In this document: in pieces, positions 5,107 to 5,787 of the stretch | How the letters are laid out: every line of letters starts with the position of its first letter | Numbering within the stretch: the stretch's first letter is position 1 | Assembly (NCBI GenBank): GCA_003520455.1 | Contig: DOUV01000963.1 | Location: 1 to 5,787 of the forward strand | Source of the DNA: Chloroflexota bacterium | GTDB lineage: Bacteria > Chloroflexota > Anaerolineae > Ardenticatenales > Ardenticatenaceae | DNA length: 5,787 bases | Direction: 5' to 3' | Notes under the pieces: generated by a model | The model's database searches: none | Told to the model about the DNA's origin: nothing | The model's input: the letters and a program-made list of their open reading frames with translations, nothing else | Program-made: the position numbers and the translations under genes

Positions 5107-5787
5107 TCATAAAGGGGCTGATTCTCCATAGGATGCGTTTGCGTTGGCATGTGGCATCCGCCAACCGACCAGGATGGTCAACAGGATGACGGAAGACCCC
5201 ATCAACGTAACGGTGAGGGGAGCGCCCACAAAATGCGTGCTTACCCCGGCTAGAAACGCGCCTGCCGGCGCAAGGCCGCGATCCAGCATGTAGATGCTCA
5301 TCACCCGGCCACGCAGTTGATCTGGTACAATGATCTGCAGCATAATTATATTGGTAACCAGGACAAGCATCCTGGCACCCCCCAGCACAACCAAGATGAG
5401 CAGTGCGAGGGGCAAGGAGGTAGTTCTGGAGAACAAGATAAGGGTCCCTCCCAGTACAGCCAAGCTGGCCAGCATGGGCAGCGCGCTGCGGTGGAAGGTG
5501 GCGCCGAAGGAGGCTGACCAGGCTGTAACTGCGATCGCACCCAAGCCGGGTGCAGCCAAGAGGAGGCCGAGACCCTCAGGTCCTACCCGCAGTACGTCCT
5601 TTTGGAAGACGGGCATTAGGGTTTGATACGGCTGTGCGAAGACGTGTACGATAAAGGACGTTGCCAATAATGCCAGTACCGCCGGGCTGGCCCAAACATA
5701 GGCCAGTGCTTCCTTGAGATCGGCCACTGGTGACGACTTATGCGCGCGAGCTGGGAGGGGAGGAACGTACATCAAGGAGATCAGGAC
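5107..5787 (-). CDS. MFS transporter, C-terminal half (5' end outside window)
   Basis: The frame is open to the window edge, so only the last 226 residues are seen of a protein that is usually about 400-430 long. They comprise a cytoplasmic linker (about 8-34) and six hydrophobic segments, near 35-57, 70-93, 102-121, 124-150, 168-187 and 189-209. These correspond to transmembrane helices 7-12 of a 12-helix permease. PDQLRGRVMS (155-164) between helices 10 and 11 and LAPAGAFLAG after it are typical of the MFS_3/EntS-like group of drug and siderophore exporters. The substrate cannot be told. The protein ends in a short polar tail. An internal TTG/ATG at 5775/5770 could be mistaken for a start, but the family architecture and the open frame upstream argue that the gene continues beyond the edge. 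It lies on the same strand as the HTH remnant and the metallolyase, about 320 bases upstream of the latter, so co-transcription is possible but unproven. Confidence 0.9.
   Translation of the reverse strand, partial: VLISLMYVPPLPARAHKSSPVADLKEALAYVWASPAVLALLATSFIVHVFAQPYQTLMPVFQKDVLRVGPEGLGLLLAAPGLGAIAVTAWSASFGATFHRSALPMLASLAVLGGTLILFSRTTSLPLALLILVVLGGARMLVLVTNIIMLQIIVPDQLRGRVMSIYMLDRGLAPAGAFLAGVSTHFVGAPLTVTLMGSSVILLTILVGWRMPHANANASYGESAPL

Overview
The window looks like bacterial chromosome from a GC-rich organism. The gene content and protein style (adjacent TldD/TldE pair, FmdB zinc ribbon, IS630-type helix-turn-helix remnant) would fit Chloroflexota or a similar phylum. That is an impression from the proteins, not a proof. 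Base composition is uneven: a 60-base line inside tldD (1321-1380) counts 41 G+C, while one in the 4921-4980 spacer counts 28.

Left block (1-3345): a small FmdB-family zinc-ribbon gene on the minus strand is divergent from a plus-strand pair, tldD then tldE (pmbA). The 154-base divergent spacer holds a good sigma70-type promoter for fmdB and two copies of ATGAGCGCTC. TldD carries the HExxxH zinc site and TldE lacks it, so the two should form the usual heteromeric peptidase. The tldE Shine-Dalgarno lies inside a stem-loop in the 119-base spacer between the genes.

Middle (3346-3583): a non-coding convergent spacer. It has a probable intrinsic terminator for the minus-strand gene to its right, and possibly the decayed 3' end of another minus-strand gene.

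Right block (3584-5787), all on the minus strand: the C-terminal half of an MFS exporter entering from the right edge, then a broken helix-turn-helix (IS630-like) gene with an amber codon where a conserved Trp is expected, then a DRE-TIM metallolyase annotated by similarity as homocitrate/isopropylmalate synthase. That enzyme keeps the metal site, but the catalytic His and Tyr of the Claisen-condensing enzymes both appear to be Val, so its reaction is open.

The points most worth a second look are the atypical DRE-TIM enzyme, the Gly/Cys tail of the FmdB protein beside a TldD/E protease (TldD/E matures the Gly/Cys-rich peptide microcin B17 in E. coli), the hairpin over the tldE ribosome binding site, and the nonsense-interrupted HTH frame whose end overlaps the metallolyase start codon. 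No complete undescribed system can be demonstrated from this window alone.
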